Under the pieces are notes generated by a model, which did no database searches, was not told the DNA's origin, and worked only from the letters and a program-made list of their open reading frames with translations. Position numbers and translations under genes: made by a program. A stretch of 60,244 nt of DNA from Leptospiraceae bacterium (GTDB taxonomy: Bacteria; Spirochaetota; Leptospiria; Leptospirales; Leptospiraceae), in the NCBI GenBank assembly GCA_017996175.1, contig JAGOHK010000008.1, forward strand, positions 1 through 60,244, read 5' to 3'. Shown here in pieces: positions 35,835-44,750 of this stretch (positions are counted from its first letter, which is position 1; each line of letters starts with the position of its first letter).

Positions 35835-36734
35835 TTAAATTGGACTAGCTTTTTCTGAGTTAATAACATCGCTTGCTTTTGCAGGAAAAATATTATCGAA
35901 TATTTTTTTATCCGTTGAAAGATTATTGATATAATGTTCAAACCCAGTCTCTGTAAAAATTGTTAAATGAGAAAAAGTATAACCGAACGAAAATATATCT
36001 TTTATTGAAATTTTATTGCCAAAGTAAAAGTCACAAGAATCAACCTCTGAGATATCTCCTATTGCCTCTCCATTTATGTTATAATCCATTACCCATAAAG
36101 TGGAATTTGGAATTATCAAAATCGGCAATACAATAGAACATGCCATTTGATCCTCGAATCTTTGATAATCTTCTTTAGCATAGTTAACTAATTCATATGC
36201 TTGGTTCAAAGCCTGTGTCCATTTTTCATGTATTTCACTATTCTCTGAAATTAATTCATTTGAGCTTAAATGCCTTCCTACTTGCTGAATTGACTTTCCA
36301 ACAGGTTCTCCCTTCGGGTATAGACTATTATTCTTAATTACTCTGAGAGATTTCGATTTCGGTTTAATTAAAGAATTATTAATTCCAAAAACATCTATTT
36401 CCTTTTTATCGTCGCTTGAAAATATTAATTCATGATATGATTCATTTTCAACTCTAGGTATTCGGTTAATTAACAATGGGAAATTTTTCCTTAGAAATTT
36501 ACATTCAGCGGCTAACCATATTGTATATGCTCCTTCCGTTATTTGAACCCGTAGATCGTACTGACGAGTCTTTTCGGTTATGGGGTCTGCGTATGTCCCT
36601 CCATGGCTACAAACAAAACCCTTTTCCTTACATTTTTTAAAAATTTGTAGTTCAAAACGGAATTCATCCTGGGTACGAATATATTCCAATAAATCTGTTT
36701 TGGTAATTGAATCTTCTTTTAATTGTTTCGCCAT
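35835..36734 (-). CDS. Predicted PD-(D/E)xK nuclease-like protein
   Basis: A 299-residue protein, family not recognised. Residues 20-85 carry a nuclease-like pattern: Glu in EFRFELQIFKKC, Asp in RQYDLRVQI, and E-x-K in WLAAECKFL, which is the order and spacing of PD-(D/E)xK restriction-type nucleases. The C-terminal two-thirds includes beta segments (SIVLPILIIPNSTLWVMDYN). A small ribbon-helix-helix gene lies 40 nt upstream on the same strand, and the type I RM operon follows. A role as a stand-alone defence nuclease is inference. There is no obvious ribosome site. Confidence 0.6.
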   Translation of the reverse strand: MAKQLKEDSITKTDLLEYIRTQDEFRFELQIFKKCKEKGFVCSHGGTYADPITEKTRQYDLRVQITEGAYTIWLAAECKFLRKNFPLLINRIPRVENESYHELIFSSDDKKEIDVFGINNSLIKPKSKSLRVIKNNSLYPKGEPVGKSIQQVGRHLSSNELISENSEIHEKWTQALNQAYELVNYAKEDYQRFEDQMACSIVLPILIIPNSTLWVMDYNINGEAIGDISEVDSCDFYFGNKISIKDIFSFGYTFSHLTIFTETGFEHYINNLSTDKKIFDNIFPAKASDVINSEKASPI

Positions 36735-36774
36735 ATATTCTTATTTGGATAATGTGAAAAAAATTAGTTTTGCC

Positions 36775-36954
36775 TTATGGATACAACTTATCCCGTTCCT
36801 TCTCTGTCTTCTCAAGGAATAGCTTCAAGGCGAGGTTTACTATAAAGTTCTTTTTTCTATCCTTTCTATTCACTTCATCTTCAAGAGCTTTATTTAATTC
36901 CGGTTTCAGTGTGATGGAAAACTTGCTATTACTTTCTTCGGATTCTTTTGACAT
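36775..36954 (-). CDS. Ribbon-helix-helix (CopG/Arc-type) small DNA-binding protein
   Basis: ATG at 36954-36952, stop at 36777-36775; 59 residues. The product begins MSKESEESNSKFSITLKPEL. A short beta strand (KFSITLKPE) is followed by helix 1 (LNKALEDEVNRKD) and helix 2 (KKNFIVNLALKLFLEKT), the order expected of a ribbon-helix-helix repressor or antitoxin. AGAGG lies 6 nt before the ATG. It precedes the nuclease-like gene by 40 nt, and lies divergent to a membrane-protein gene whose promoter region has a phased iteron. It probably represses both directions (inference). Confidence 0.7.
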   Translation of the reverse strand: MSKESEESNSKFSITLKPELNKALEDEVNRKDRKKNFIVNLALKLFLEKTEKERDKLYP

Positions 36955-37011
36955 ATTTACCTCTAAGTAAACTTCGCTTTTTAACTTTTTTAATCAATCA
37001 TATTTTTTTCA

Positions 37012-37074
37012 TTGACTTTTCACCTTGATTTATATAAAAGGTTACAAAAGGTTATTTTTGGTTACTAAATAACC
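37012..37074 (+). promoter_or_regulatory. Promoter with phased GGTTA iteron (candidate RHH operator)
   Basis: A -35 like TTGACT (37012-37017) and a -10 like TATAAA (37033-37038, short 15-nt spacing) are followed by GGTTAC (37040), GGTTAT (37050) and GGTTAC (37060), exactly 10 bp apart and so on one face of the helix. GGTTATTT (37050-37057) also pairs with AAATAACC (37067-37074). Ribbon-helix-helix dimers typically bind such helically phased half-sites, and the RHH gene starts 58 bp away in the opposite direction. Confidence 0.5.
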
Positions 37075-37112
37075 TATTCAATAAAGCCAAACACACAAAA
37101 AGGAGACCCACC

Positions 37113-37538
37113 ATGCTTATCATAACCCCAGACATCCAAACCAACCCACCACCAACACAAACAACCAAACCCACGAAATGGATACTCCTGAGTATCCTCA
37201 CCATCACACTAACAATAGTAGCCATCTTCCAAATGGATACCACAAAACCAGACAATGATTTACTAACTTTACGCAACTTAGAAACAAAACTAGACGAAGG
37301 AATAAACCTAACCAAAGAAGAAAGGCTAATGTATTGTAAACTCTTACAAGAAGTAAGAAAGATATTTTTAAATAATTGTGAGACACTCGATTTCCAAACT
37401 GTCTTCTCAAGTGGGCGTATCATCTCCCAAACACTAACCAAGAAGGACTGTGGAAGAATCGACTACCTATTCCAAGACAAAAACAAAGCACTGATCTGGG
37501 CAAGTGACAATCTAGGTCATAATACTAAAACTATTTAG
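37113..37538 (+). CDS. Single-pass membrane protein of unknown function (141 aa)
   Basis: A Pro/Thr-rich N-terminal stretch (NPPPTQTTKPTK) precedes a single membrane helix (about 22-40, WILLSILTITLTIVAIF) and a soluble C-terminal domain with coiled-coil-like helices (LRNLETKLDEGINLTKEER). AGGAGA sits 9 nt before the ATG. Codon use is odd: the first 60 codons are rich in C-ending codons, unlike the T/A-ending codons of neighbours, suggesting transfer. It lies behind the iteron promoter, divergent from the RHH/nuclease pair, which makes it a candidate third component. Confidence 0.55.
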   Translation: MLIITPDIQTNPPPTQTTKPTKWILLSILTITLTIVAIFQMDTTKPDNDLLTLRNLETKLDEGINLTKEERLMYCKLLQEVRKIFLNNCETLDFQTVFSSGRIISQTLTKKDCGRIDYLFQDKNKALIWASDNLGHNTKTI

Positions 37539-37581
37539 AGGTTAACGGCTGTCCCCCCCGAATTTCCTTTAATCCCAAATC

Positions 37582-37619
37582 TTTTATCGGTGTCCATCCG
37601 TGTGCATCGGTGGTAATCT
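37582..37619. repeat. GATTACCACC-family inverted repeat, half copy
   Basis: TTTTATCGGTG..CATCGGTGGTAATCT matches the right arm of the element at 8926-9060. The left arm is missing. It directly precedes the small reading frame at 37623. Confidence 0.6.
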
Positions 37620-37622
37620 TAA

Positions 37623-37727
37623 ATGAGTTACTATTCGATTGGAAAATGTAATGGACATTTATTTTTAAAAGATAAAATTGTAAACAGGGGGCAATGGGAA
37701 GAATTCGCGGAGTACTTTAATCTATGA
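37623..37727 (+). CDS. Short reading frame (34 aa), probably a gene remnant
   Basis: Starts MSYYSIGKCNGHLFLKDK and ends FAEYFNL. Its TGA overlaps the next ATG (ATGA). It begins right after a half repeat element, and there is no clear ribosome site. It may be the tail of a gene truncated by the repeat. No family is recognised. Confidence 0.3.
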   Translation: MSYYSIGKCNGHLFLKDKIVNRGQWEEFAEYFNL

Positions 37728-38128
37728 AAACAACAGACTTTACTTTAAACCAAATCATTTCTACTAGTGGTGATTCTACTTTGCTTTCCTACAAGTATGA
37801 AAACCAAGTCCTCGAATTTACTTTGCATCATTTTGACCTGGATAGAAAAATTTTATTCAAAGTAGAAACCTCTGAGCTTCGTGTTTTACTTCATGAAAAT
37901 TATCCTTATGATACAACGTCTAAAACTTGTTATATTGAACTATTTGAGCCTGCAAAAATTTTACAAGTAGCGAATCATTACTATATACCGTCAACGGATT
38001 TTGGTTCTATGATGAAAGAATGCAGACTAGGACTTAATCTTGTCTATGGAAAAAAATTGAGGATAATAAGTATTTTCTTTCTCTCAAGGGTTCTGAGACT
38101 ATTCTTTGTTGTGTGCTTAGTAATTTGA
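37724..38128 (+). CDS. Hypothetical protein (134 aa), possibly truncated
   Basis: The first ~105 residues are beta-rich (LLSYKYENQVLEFTLHHFDLDRKILFKVE; TCYIELFEPAKILQVANHYYIPSTDFGSMMKE), like small immunity- or DUF-type proteins. The last ~25 residues become a hydrophobic, Phe/Leu/Val-rich tail (IISIFFLSRVLRLFFVVCLVI) out of character with the rest, which suggests a frameshifted or replaced C terminus. It is coupled by ATGA overlap to the upstream short frame. I do not recognise a family. Confidence 0.4.
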   Translation: MKTTDFTLNQIISTSGDSTLLSYKYENQVLEFTLHHFDLDRKILFKVETSELRVLLHENYPYDTTSKTCYIELFEPAKILQVANHYYIPSTDFGSMMKECRLGLNLVYGKKLRIISIFFLSRVLRLFFVVCLVI

Positions 38129-38590
38129 GTAAGTTTACGTTCCAGCTTGTGTAGATAATCCCCTGTATCCCCTTTACTTCCACCCTTTCGCTAGACGCTC
38201 ACCAACGCCTTCGCCGGGGACTTTGTTCTAAGGATTACTTTTTCTTATTTCGTATATCTATATTCCTATAAATTTCCACAACTCCAAAACCCCCTTTCGC
38301 AAAGGGGGGCAGGGGGATTACATTTCCTTCGTGTTACGGATACACTTAGTATTGGGGTAAACTGTCCTCTAAACTATCCTGTAAACCGCCTAAAAAAAAA
38401 ATTCTAGGCGCTTTAGAGGAATCTTTACCCCACAGTTTGGTCTACTATTTAGTGTATCCGTAATATATACAAATTGCGAACAACTGCTGATTCACTTGCT
38501 TTCTAAAACTTTTTTTGCTTAACAATATTTAAACGATCAAATAGCGGCTAATACATACTATACGCATTACACTGTGCAACTGCGTAATAA
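38129..38590. other. Repeat-filled non-coding spacer
   Basis: No gene is seen. It holds the CCACCCTTTCGCTAGACGCT repeat word (38180-38203, complement-related to the tRNA-Leu inserts), a G/C hairpin-like block (CCCCCTTTCGCAAAGGGGG near 38290-38308), and the 130-bp inverted repeat listed separately. Confidence 0.5.
38334..38463. repeat. 130-bp inverted-repeat (MITE-like) element
   Basis: The ends TTACGGATACACTTAGTA and TACTATTTAGTGTATCCGTAA pair with few mismatches. Inner blocks GGGGTAAA and TTTACCCC also pair, as do TCCTCTAAA and TTTAGAGGA. An A-rich centre carries GCCTAAA..TAGGCG. It has no coding capacity, and no second copy was noticed in the window. Confidence 0.7.
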
Positions 38591-38794
38591 TTTAAAAAAT
38601 ATTTTTTCCGTATTTTTTTATTCATAAAGTTTCCATTAGCCACTCACGAAGATTTTAATAACCTCATTGTATTTGAGAACAATACAAAGTATCCCCGTTG
38701 TATCGAATGTGAAGAGAGAGGCAAATACAAAATAACCACTCAAGTCCGACAAAATTGGAGTGAGGTAGGAGAGGTAAGGAACTCATACTTATGA
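38591..38794 (+). pseudogene. Open fragment without a start codon, coupled to the next gene
   Basis: The frame is open from a stop at 38588 to TGA at 38792-38794, with no ATG/GTG start, so it is probably a 3' gene remnant. The readable tail includes NNLIVFENNTKYPRCIECEE and TTQVRQNWSEVGEVRNSYL. Its TGA overlaps the next ATG (ATGA at 38791). No family is recognised. Confidence 0.3.
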
Positions 38795-39108
38795 AAATAC
38801 TATCAATCTTTAAGGCAAAATCAGAAGGCAGCAAAGCCGATCGAACTGCAGCACAACTACTCGTTAGAGAGAAATTTCAGGTCTTTACCAATCTCTCCAA
38901 TGTATTTGTAAACGTGATTCCACGTGGCTTAGATTCTCAGGAGATGACTTCTTACAATCTATTTCGTAGTCTCAATTTCCCAGCAGTATCTGGAACCATT
39001 GGAGCTTTGTCCGTTGACAATTCTATAATCAAAGTAAGTCGTTTGTTCTACTTTTGTTCTTTGCAGCGTGTTCAAGATATTCGAGCGGCTAAGCGAGAAT
39101 GGTCTTGA
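38791..39108 (+). CDS. Hypothetical protein (105 aa), 3' end formed by the tRNA repeat
   Basis: Starts MKILSIFKAKSEGSKADRT; a purine-rich AAGGA lies about 11 nt upstream. No family is recognised. The last ~10 residues (VQDIRAAKREWS) are encoded by the beginning of the 305-bp tRNA-Leu repeat unit, so the original C terminus is probably lost. It is likely a decaying gene, coupled by ATGA overlap to an upstream fragment. Confidence 0.35.
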   Translation: MKILSIFKAKSEGSKADRTAAQLLVREKFQVFTNLSNVFVNVIPRGLDSQEMTSYNLFRSLNFPAVSGTIGALSVDNSIIKVSRLFYFCSLQRVQDIRAAKREWS

Positions 39109-39238
39109 GCCGCGCTATCAGTAAAGCGCGATCGAAAGGGGTGGAAGATTGCTCTCACAGGATTTTCCCACCCGTTTGCTCGGTCGCAAACCCAGCAGCC
39201 AAGCTATCCTAGGTGTCTACCAGTTCCACCACCTAGGC
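39077..39238 (-). pseudogene. tRNA-Leu remnant, copy 1 (hairpin inserts, 3' end lost)
   Basis: The 5' half is intact (GCCTAGGTGGTGGAACTGGT on the minus strand). The anticodon loop is replaced by about 40 nt containing the hairpin GTTTGC-TCGGTC-GCAAAC (39174-39191, plus strand). The anticodon 3' stem and variable arm follow (ATCCTGTGAGAGCAATCT). A second insert then replaces the variable arm end. The T arm and acceptor 3' side are absent. Copies 1 and 2 repeat with a period of 305 bp (39077 and 39382). Confidence 0.75.
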
Positions 39239-39355
39239 ATAAATAAAAACATTCGTATAATCGAGATTTCTCCCGTATTTTTATACCCGTCACATATTTT
39301 GGTTGATTTTAGGAAGAAAGTTTAGGAAAGAATAATTGGCATTAGCCAATTATTA

Positions 39356-39543
39356 TGGTACCTAGGGCGGGGGTCGAACCCATATTCGAGCGGCTAAGCG
39401 AGAATGGTCTTGAGCCGCGCTATCAGTAAAGTGCGAGCGAAAGGGGTGGAAGATTGCTCTCACAGGATTTTTCCACCCGTTTGCTCGGTCGCAAACCCAG
39501 CAGCCAAGCTATCCTAGGTGTCTACCAGTTCCACCACCTAAGC
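39356..39543 (-). pseudogene. tRNA-Leu copy 2, full length but with two hairpin inserts
   Basis: 188 nt against 87 for the intact gene. Acceptor 3' strand with CCA, T arm and D arm are present. The anticodon loop carries an insert of about 40 nt (hairpin at 39479-39496). The variable arm carries about 67 nt, starting TCCACCCC and including the GCGGCT..AGCCGC hairpin. The end of insert 1 (GGGTGGA) can pair with the start of insert 2 (TCCACCC). The 5' end reads GCTTAGG, with one acceptor change. No anticodon remains, so it is non-functional unless processed. Confidence 0.8.
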
Positions 39544-39635
39544 ATAAATAAAAACATTCGCATAATCGAGATTTCTCCCGTATTTTTATACCCGTCACAC
39601 ATTTTGGTTGATTTTAGGAAGAAAGTTTAGGAAAG

Positions 39636-39659
39636 AATAATTGGCATTAGCCAATTATT
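39636..39659 (-). terminator. Terminator-like hairpin after tRNA-Leu
   Basis: AATAATTGGC-ATTA-GCCAATTATT: a perfect 10-bp stem immediately downstream of the CCA end on the minus strand, followed by a pyrimidine-rich stretch. An identical hairpin follows copy 2 at 39331-39354. Confidence 0.6.
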
Positions 39660-39660
39660 A

Positions 39661-39747
<87 letters not shown>

Positions 39748-39770
39748 ATAAATAAAAACATTCGCATAAT

Positions 39771-39865
39771 CGAGATTGCTCTCACAGGATTTTTCCTCCC
39801 GTTCGCTAAGCCGCTCACCCAGCAGCCAAGCTATCCCAGGTGTCTACCAGTTCCACCACCTAAGC
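39771..39865 (-). pseudogene. tRNA-Leu remnant, copy 4 (anticodon-loop insert, 3' half lost)
   Basis: On the minus strand: GCTTAGGTGGTGGAACTGGT, then the anticodon 5' stem, then an insert of about 40 nt with the same outer part as copies 1-2 (ATAGCTTGGCTGCTGGGT) but a different inner part (GAGCGGCTTAGCGAAC). ATCCTGTGAGAGCAATCTCG follows. After that it runs into the spacer sequence, so the T arm and acceptor are missing. Confidence 0.7.
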
Positions 39866-39972
39866 AAGTCAAAAAAAATCTTCTCGCCCCCGCGTTTGAT
39901 GAACGCGTCTAGCAGACCTCGCAACCTACCGCCTGATGGCTAACGGTTGCTCGTCAGGCAGCCTATCAGTTC

Positions 39973-40044
<72 letters not shown>

Positions 40045-40116
40045 ATGAAATGCGAATATTGTTATGATTTTATTATAGGGCTAAGTGTCAAATAAAATTA
40101 GCTATTTTTATTCCAA

Positions 40117-41928
40117 CTAAATTTTCCCGTCCAAATTCTTTGGGAATAAATGATAAGTCAACACAATCGAAAACACAAAAAGGGAAATGCTCATTACAAG
40201 AGGTTGGTAATTTTCTAAAATCAGGTTTCCTAAACTAAAAAGACCACTAAAAATAAGTAAAATTCCAGTTAGACTAAGCACAAACGAATGCAATAGTCCA
40301 ATCCCAATTTCTTTCGGTTCTATGCTATTTTCCTTCGTCCAACGTTTCCAGAAAATTCCGGGTGGATGAACTCGGTTGTAAAAATGATGAAGTCTTGCCT
40401 TATCTACTTCGGGGGTTAAAAATGTAACTACAATGACAGAAAGAATAACTCCAAATACAGTAAACAAAACTGAATAAGGCGAAACAAGACCAAGATCAAA
40501 ACGCTCCAAAGAGACAAATAGAGAGTAACCGGTCATTAAAAAAAGAGTGCGCGAAATTTCTCCAATATGGGCAAAGAAATAAAAAAAAGCAGGAGCGATA
40601 AATCCTGTTAGTTCCGACCAAGCATTTAGCCTTGGAATGTACCAGCGCAAAATAAGAACTACCCCCACACCCGCTCCGCATTCCAATAAAAATTGCCACA
40701 CCCCGGAAATCGTTTTAATAAAATGAAAGGAAATGATAAGAGAAACTATCATCATGAGTATTTGAAAAATTTGACTCATCCATAGATAGTGTTTATCGGT
40801 TCTTTTCTTTGACAGATAGGCTTTATAAAAATCATTGATTAAATAGGAAGAACCCCAATTCAAATGTGTAGCAATCGTAGAAAGATAAGCCGCCATAAAT
40901 ACAGCAATCATAAGTCCCAAAAGTCCCTGCGGCAAATTACCCTTAGTCATTACTAATACATAACCCTTACCCTTATCATCCGATAATAAATCAGGAAATA
41001 GTACAACACTAGAAAGTGCTACAAGAATCCAAGGCCAGGGACGAACAAAGTAATGGGCGATCGTAAACCAAAGAGAAGCAAGTAGAGAAGACTTCACATC
41101 CTTTGCTGCCAAAATACGTTGTGCGATGTACCCGCCCCCTCCAGGCTCAGCCCCCGGATACCAACTCGACCACCAAATAATTCCTATAAATAATAAAAAA
41201 GACTCAATCGAAAAATCTTTAGAACTAGGATTCTCAAAATCAGGTATGAATTGAAAATAAGACGCAGGAAGTTTTTCCTTTAACCCAGAAATCCCACCTA
41301 CTTCGGGAATTGATAGAATAAAATAAGCAAGAACTATGCAACCAAACATGGCAAAGAAAAATTGAAATGTATCTGCAATGGAAATTCCAGTTAGTCCCAT
41401 ATAGGCAGTATAAATAAAGGCAAATAAAAATAATCCGCTGACAATCAGATAGGCAGGTATCCCCGGAATCAATACCTCAACTACTTTAATCATAGCTAAA
41501 TTAACCCACGCTAAGATTAAAACATTCATAAAAAATCCCAAATAAATAGCTTTGAAGATTCTAAGAATATCCGCACCTATTCCACTATATCTTAGATGCA
41601 CAAGCTCTACGTCCGTAAGAACTCCTGACTTTTTCCAGAGAGGGGCAAAGAAATAAACAGTTACAATGGAGCTAATCGAACCATACCACCAGAGCCAGTT
41701 ACCGGATATTCCGTATTTGGCGACTAGCTCCGTTACGGCTAACGGGGTATCTGCCGCAAAAGTGGTTGCGACCATCGCAGTGCCTGATACAAACCAGGAC
41801 ATTTTTCCGCTAGCTTGAAAATATCCTTTTACACTAGTTTCTTTTTTGGAAAATAAATAGGGAATGAATAAAGAAAAAAATAGGAATAGAAAGATGATTA
41901 CAAAGTCAATTGTGCCAAACGAAATCAT
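40117..41928 (-). CDS. Sodium:solute symporter family (SSS) transporter
   Basis: A 603-residue protein with about 13-14 membrane helices. The N-terminal signature ([33 protein letters not shown]) is typical of the SSS/SLC5 family, with small residues around the predicted sodium site in helix 1 and [16 protein letters not shown] in helix 8. The substrate cannot be predicted. It is longer than the usual ~500 residues because of C-terminal helices. It is the last gene of the gatC-gatA-hisF operon and overlaps the hisF stop by 4 nt (ATGA). Confidence 0.9.
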   Translation of the reverse strand: MISFGTIDFVIIFLFLFFSLFIPYLFSKKETSVKGYFQASGKMSWFVSGTAMVATTFAADTPLAVTELVAKYGISGNWLWWYGSISSIVTVYFFAPLWKKSGVLTDVELVHLRYSGIGADILRIFKAIYLGFFMNVLILAWVNLAMIKVVEVLIPGIPAYLIVSGLFLFAFIYTAYMGLTGISIADTFQFFFAMFGCIVLAYFILSIPEVGGISGLKEKLPASYFQFIPDFENPSSKDFSIESFLLFIGIIWWSSWYPGAEPGGGGYIAQRILAAKDVKSSLLASLWFTIAHYFVRPWPWILVALSSVVLFPDLLSDDKGKGYVLVMTKGNLPQGLLGLMIAVFMAAYLSTIATHLNWGSSYLINDFYKAYLSKKRTDKHYLWMSQIFQILMMIVSLIISFHFIKTISGVWQFLLECGAGVGVVLILRWYIPRLNAWSELTGFIAPAFFYFFAHIGEISRTLFLMTGYSLFVSLERFDLGLVSPYSVLFTVFGVILSVIVVTFLTPEVDKARLHHFYNRVHPPGIFWKRWTKENSIEPKEIGIGLLHSFVLSLTGILLIFSGLFSLGNLILENYQPLVMSISLFVFSIVLTYHLFPKNLDGKI

Positions 41929-42692
41929 AACCGGACTGGAATACCCATCTCTTTCATGCTAGTTTTTACTTCTAGAATAGACTGTTCTTTAAAATGAAAA
42001 ATCGAAGCGGCAAGTACCGCGTCAGCCCCACCGCGTAAAATTGCTTCTACTAAATGTTCCGCGTTCCCAGCCCCACCGCTTGCAATCACAGGGATTTGTA
42101 AATTGGTAGTAATACATTTGAGTAAAGGAATATCAAATCCATCTTTGGTTCCATCTCTATCCATAGAGGTTAATAGTATTTCGCCTGCACCCATGGTAGC
42201 TGCTTCACTTGCCCAGTCTAATACTTCGCGACCAGTTTCAGTTCTGCCACCGTGTAAAAATACTTCATGTCTTTTTCTTTCCGGGTGGAATTTAGCGTCT
42301 ATCGCACAAACAATACACTGAGAACCAAATATTTCACTTGCGTCTTTTAGAAGTTTTGGATTTTCGAATGCTGCGGTGTTGATGGAAACTTTATCAGCTC
42401 CACGAACTAAAACTTCTCTTACAGTGGCTACTGAGTTTATGCCGCCACCGACCGTGAACGGAATAAATATTTTACTTGCAACTGATTCTACTAAGTGAAT
42501 TAGAATTTCTCTTCTATCACTCGATGCTGTTATATCTAAAAAACAAAGTTCATCTGCTTTATGCTCTTCATAAGCAATGGCACATTCTACTGGATCACCG
42601 GCGTCTCTCAAGTCTACGAACTGGATTCCTTTTACTACTCTTCCGCCTTTGACATCTAAACAAGGAATTACTCTTTTAGTGAGATCACTCAT
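41925..42692 (-). CDS. hisF: Imidazole glycerol phosphate synthase, cyclase subunit
   Basis: A TIM-barrel cyclase that, with HisH, converts PRFAR and ammonia to IGP and AICAR in histidine synthesis. Catalytic Asp in [15 protein letters not shown] and Asp in CIVCAIDAK are present, as are phosphate loops TVGGGIN and IASGGAGN. The start is set at Met 42692 because it overlaps the gatA stop (ATGA) and gives the usual 255 residues. An in-frame upstream Met at 42722 lies inside gatA. hisH is not in the window. Confidence 0.95.
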   Translation of the reverse strand: MSDLTKRVIPCLDVKGGRVVKGIQFVDLRDAGDPVECAIAYEEHKADELCFLDITASSDRREILIHLVESVASKIFIPFTVGGGINSVATVREVLVRGADKVSINTAAFENPKLLKDASEIFGSQCIVCAIDAKFHPERKRHEVFLHGGRTETGREVLDWASEAATMGAGEILLTSMDRDGTKDGFDIPLLKCITTNLQIPVIASGGAGNAEHLVEAILRGGADAVLAASIFHFKEQSILEVKTSMKEMGIPVRL

Positions 42693-44146
42693 TGAATCAT
42701 CTCCGGTAATTTCACTTTGCATTCTTCGAGAGTTGCAAGTTCAGAGACGAAGGACATTAGCTTTCCTTCTTCGAATTTATTCGCAGTCACTTGGAGTCCA
42801 ATCGGCAAACCATCCTTATCCACACCGGCAGGAATGCTAATCGCAGGAAGTCCAGCTAAATTCACACTTGTAGTAAGCACGTCAGCCTTGTACATCTGCA
42901 CCGGGTCTTTTGTTTTTTCTCCAACTTTAAATGCAGTGGTAGGAGATGTAGGTTGTAAAATAAAATCTACTTGTTTGAAATACTCCGCATAACTACGTTT
43001 AATCAATACTCTAGCCTTTTGCGCCTGTCCATAGTATGCTTCATAATAACCAGAAGAAAGAGAAAATGTTCCAAGTAAAATTCTACGTTTTACTTCGTTT
43101 CCAAATCCTTTACTTCTAGATTCAATATAGACATCTTCTAATTTCTTTGGCTCTTCTGTTCTATACCCATATCGCACCCCATCAAAACGAGAAAGATTGG
43201 AAGAACACTCTGCGGTTGCAATGATATAATAAATTGGAATTGAATAAGAGTGAATGCTAAAATCTAGCTCCACAATCTCAGCACCCTTTTTACGCAAACT
43301 ATCTATTATCCCGTGAAATCTTTCCTTTACGTCGGGTGCCCATTCGGCTCCTTCATTTGCCATGATTCCTATTTTTACTTTACTTAAATCGGTTTTAGAT
43401 AATTCGGAAGGGGAAAATGGCTCTTTACCGGAAACAGTACTATCATTCAAATCCGAACCGGATAACACAGATAAAACGTCGATGATTCCCTGTGGGTCAT
43501 TGGAAAACGGACCGATTTGGTCTAGACTAGAGGCATACGCCACTAAGCCGTAACGAGAAACTCTGCCGTAAGTAGGTTTTAATCCAAACACTCCACAAAG
43601 CGAAGCAGGCTGACGAATCGATCCGCCTGTATCCGAGCCAAGGGAAATGGGAAGCATGGAAGCTGCCACTGCCGCAGCAGAGCCGCCACTGGAACCGCCC
43701 GGAATTCTATTTGTATCGAAAGGATTTTTTGTGACTTGGTAAGCGGAATTTTCAGTCGATGAACCCATTGCGAATTCATCCATATTGAGTCCCGGAAATA
43801 AAATGAATCCTTTTTCTTTTAACTTCGTAATTACAGTTGCATCGTAAGGAGATACAAAGTTTTCTAAAATTTTAGATCCACAAGAAACTCTTTCTCCTTT
43901 GATACAGATATTGTCTTTGATTCCAATTGGAATTCCATCAAATTCAGAAAGTGGTTTTCCCGCCTTACGCCTGTTATCCGCATTTGCTGCTTCTGATAAA
44001 ATTTGGGATTTATTCAAATATAAAAAGGCTTTTATTTTAGAGTCTGTTTCTTCGATTCTTTTTAGGTAAGCATTACATAAATCAGTGGAGGTGATTTTAT
44101 TTTCGTTTAATAATTGTTTAATTTCGGAGTATTTTTTAAAAATCAT
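42689..44146 (-). CDS. gatA: Aspartyl/glutamyl-tRNA amidotransferase subunit A
   Basis: A 485-residue amidase-signature enzyme. The Lys of the Ser-cisSer-Lys triad is in [10 protein letters not shown], the glycine/serine loop is [10 protein letters not shown], and the nucleophile region is [12 protein letters not shown]. With GatB and GatC it amidates misacylated Glu-tRNA(Gln) and/or Asp-tRNA(Asn). gatB is not adjacent. It overlaps gatC (upstream) and hisF (downstream) by 4 nt each. Confidence 0.96.
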   Translation of the reverse strand: MIFKKYSEIKQLLNENKITSTDLCNAYLKRIEETDSKIKAFLYLNKSQILSEAANADNRRKAGKPLSEFDGIPIGIKDNICIKGERVSCGSKILENFVSPYDATVITKLKEKGFILFPGLNMDEFAMGSSTENSAYQVTKNPFDTNRIPGGSSGGSAAAVAASMLPISLGSDTGGSIRQPASLCGVFGLKPTYGRVSRYGLVAYASSLDQIGPFSNDPQGIIDVLSVLSGSDLNDSTVSGKEPFSPSELSKTDLSKVKIGIMANEGAEWAPDVKERFHGIIDSLRKKGAEIVELDFSIHSYSIPIYYIIATAECSSNLSRFDGVRYGYRTEEPKKLEDVYIESRSKGFGNEVKRRILLGTFSLSSGYYEAYYGQAQKARVLIKRSYAEYFKQVDFILQPTSPTTAFKVGEKTKDPVQMYKADVLTTSVNLAGLPAISIPAGVDKDGLPIGLQVTANKFEEGKLMSFVSELATLEECKVKLPEMIQ

Positions 44147-44427
44147 GTTTCAATAACCCTTGGAACTACTATATATCCATTTTCAAATTTGGGTGCAATT
44201 TTAGAAATTTCATCTCTAGTCATCGAATTCCCTAGAATATCGGGACGAACTTTGTTTTCTGACCATTCGTAGATTTCTTCTTCTGTGACGCTTTTTGTAT
44301 TTAATTCGCTGACTTTATCTACATAAGCCATGATTTTATTGAAGTCTTCTAACATCCCGTCTAATTGGGATTCTTCAAATCGTAGTTTCGCTAAATTGGC
44401 AATTGCTTGCAGTTTGGCTTTGTCCAT
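44143..44427 (-). CDS. gatC: Aspartyl/glutamyl-tRNA amidotransferase subunit C
   Basis: A 94-residue small subunit that stabilises GatA-GatB. The family pattern is clear: [36 protein letters not shown] at the N terminus and [34 protein letters not shown] at the end. It is the first gene of the operon and overlaps gatA by 4 nt (ATGA). Confidence 0.95.
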   Translation of the reverse strand: MDKAKLQAIANLAKLRFEESQLDGMLEDFNKIMAYVDKVSELNTKSVTEEEIYEWSENKVRPDILGNSMTRDEISKIAPKFENGYIVVPRVIET

Positions 44428-44750
44428 TCTATATTTCCGCGCTCCTTACTGCCATACTCTTAGTGGCTAAAAAGGAGGCAATCGGAAATATGTATTTAAA
44501 ATGATAGGTATGGTGATGGGGCAATGGGATAAATTTTGGTTTGCTTTAGCCATCGAAGAAGTTGAATGCAAATTTGCGATAGTGCGAGAAAAAACTTAAC
44601 TGTATTATAATTTTCAGAGATTTTCAACATTTCATTGGAAGGCAGTAAAAGTTTTTTAGGTGTAATAAAATTTATCCGCTTCAGTAATTAAAAAATGTTC
44701 TATTTTAAACTTGAAAAAAATAAAAGATGCCAAGTTATTAGCTAGATACT
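44428..44750. other. Divergent intergenic region, 323 bp
   Basis: It must carry the gat operon promoter (leftward) and that of the barrel-like protein (rightward). I see AT-rich DNA with no hairpin or small gene of note. The word AAAAAATGTTCTAT near 44690 recurs near 19716 upstream of the ankyrin lipoprotein. Confidence 0.3.

Noticed and set aside
39356..39543. Group I intron in tRNA-Leu(UAA), as known from cyanobacteria
   Set aside because: The anticodon-loop insert is only about 40 nt, has no intron core, and is accompanied by a second insert in the variable arm.
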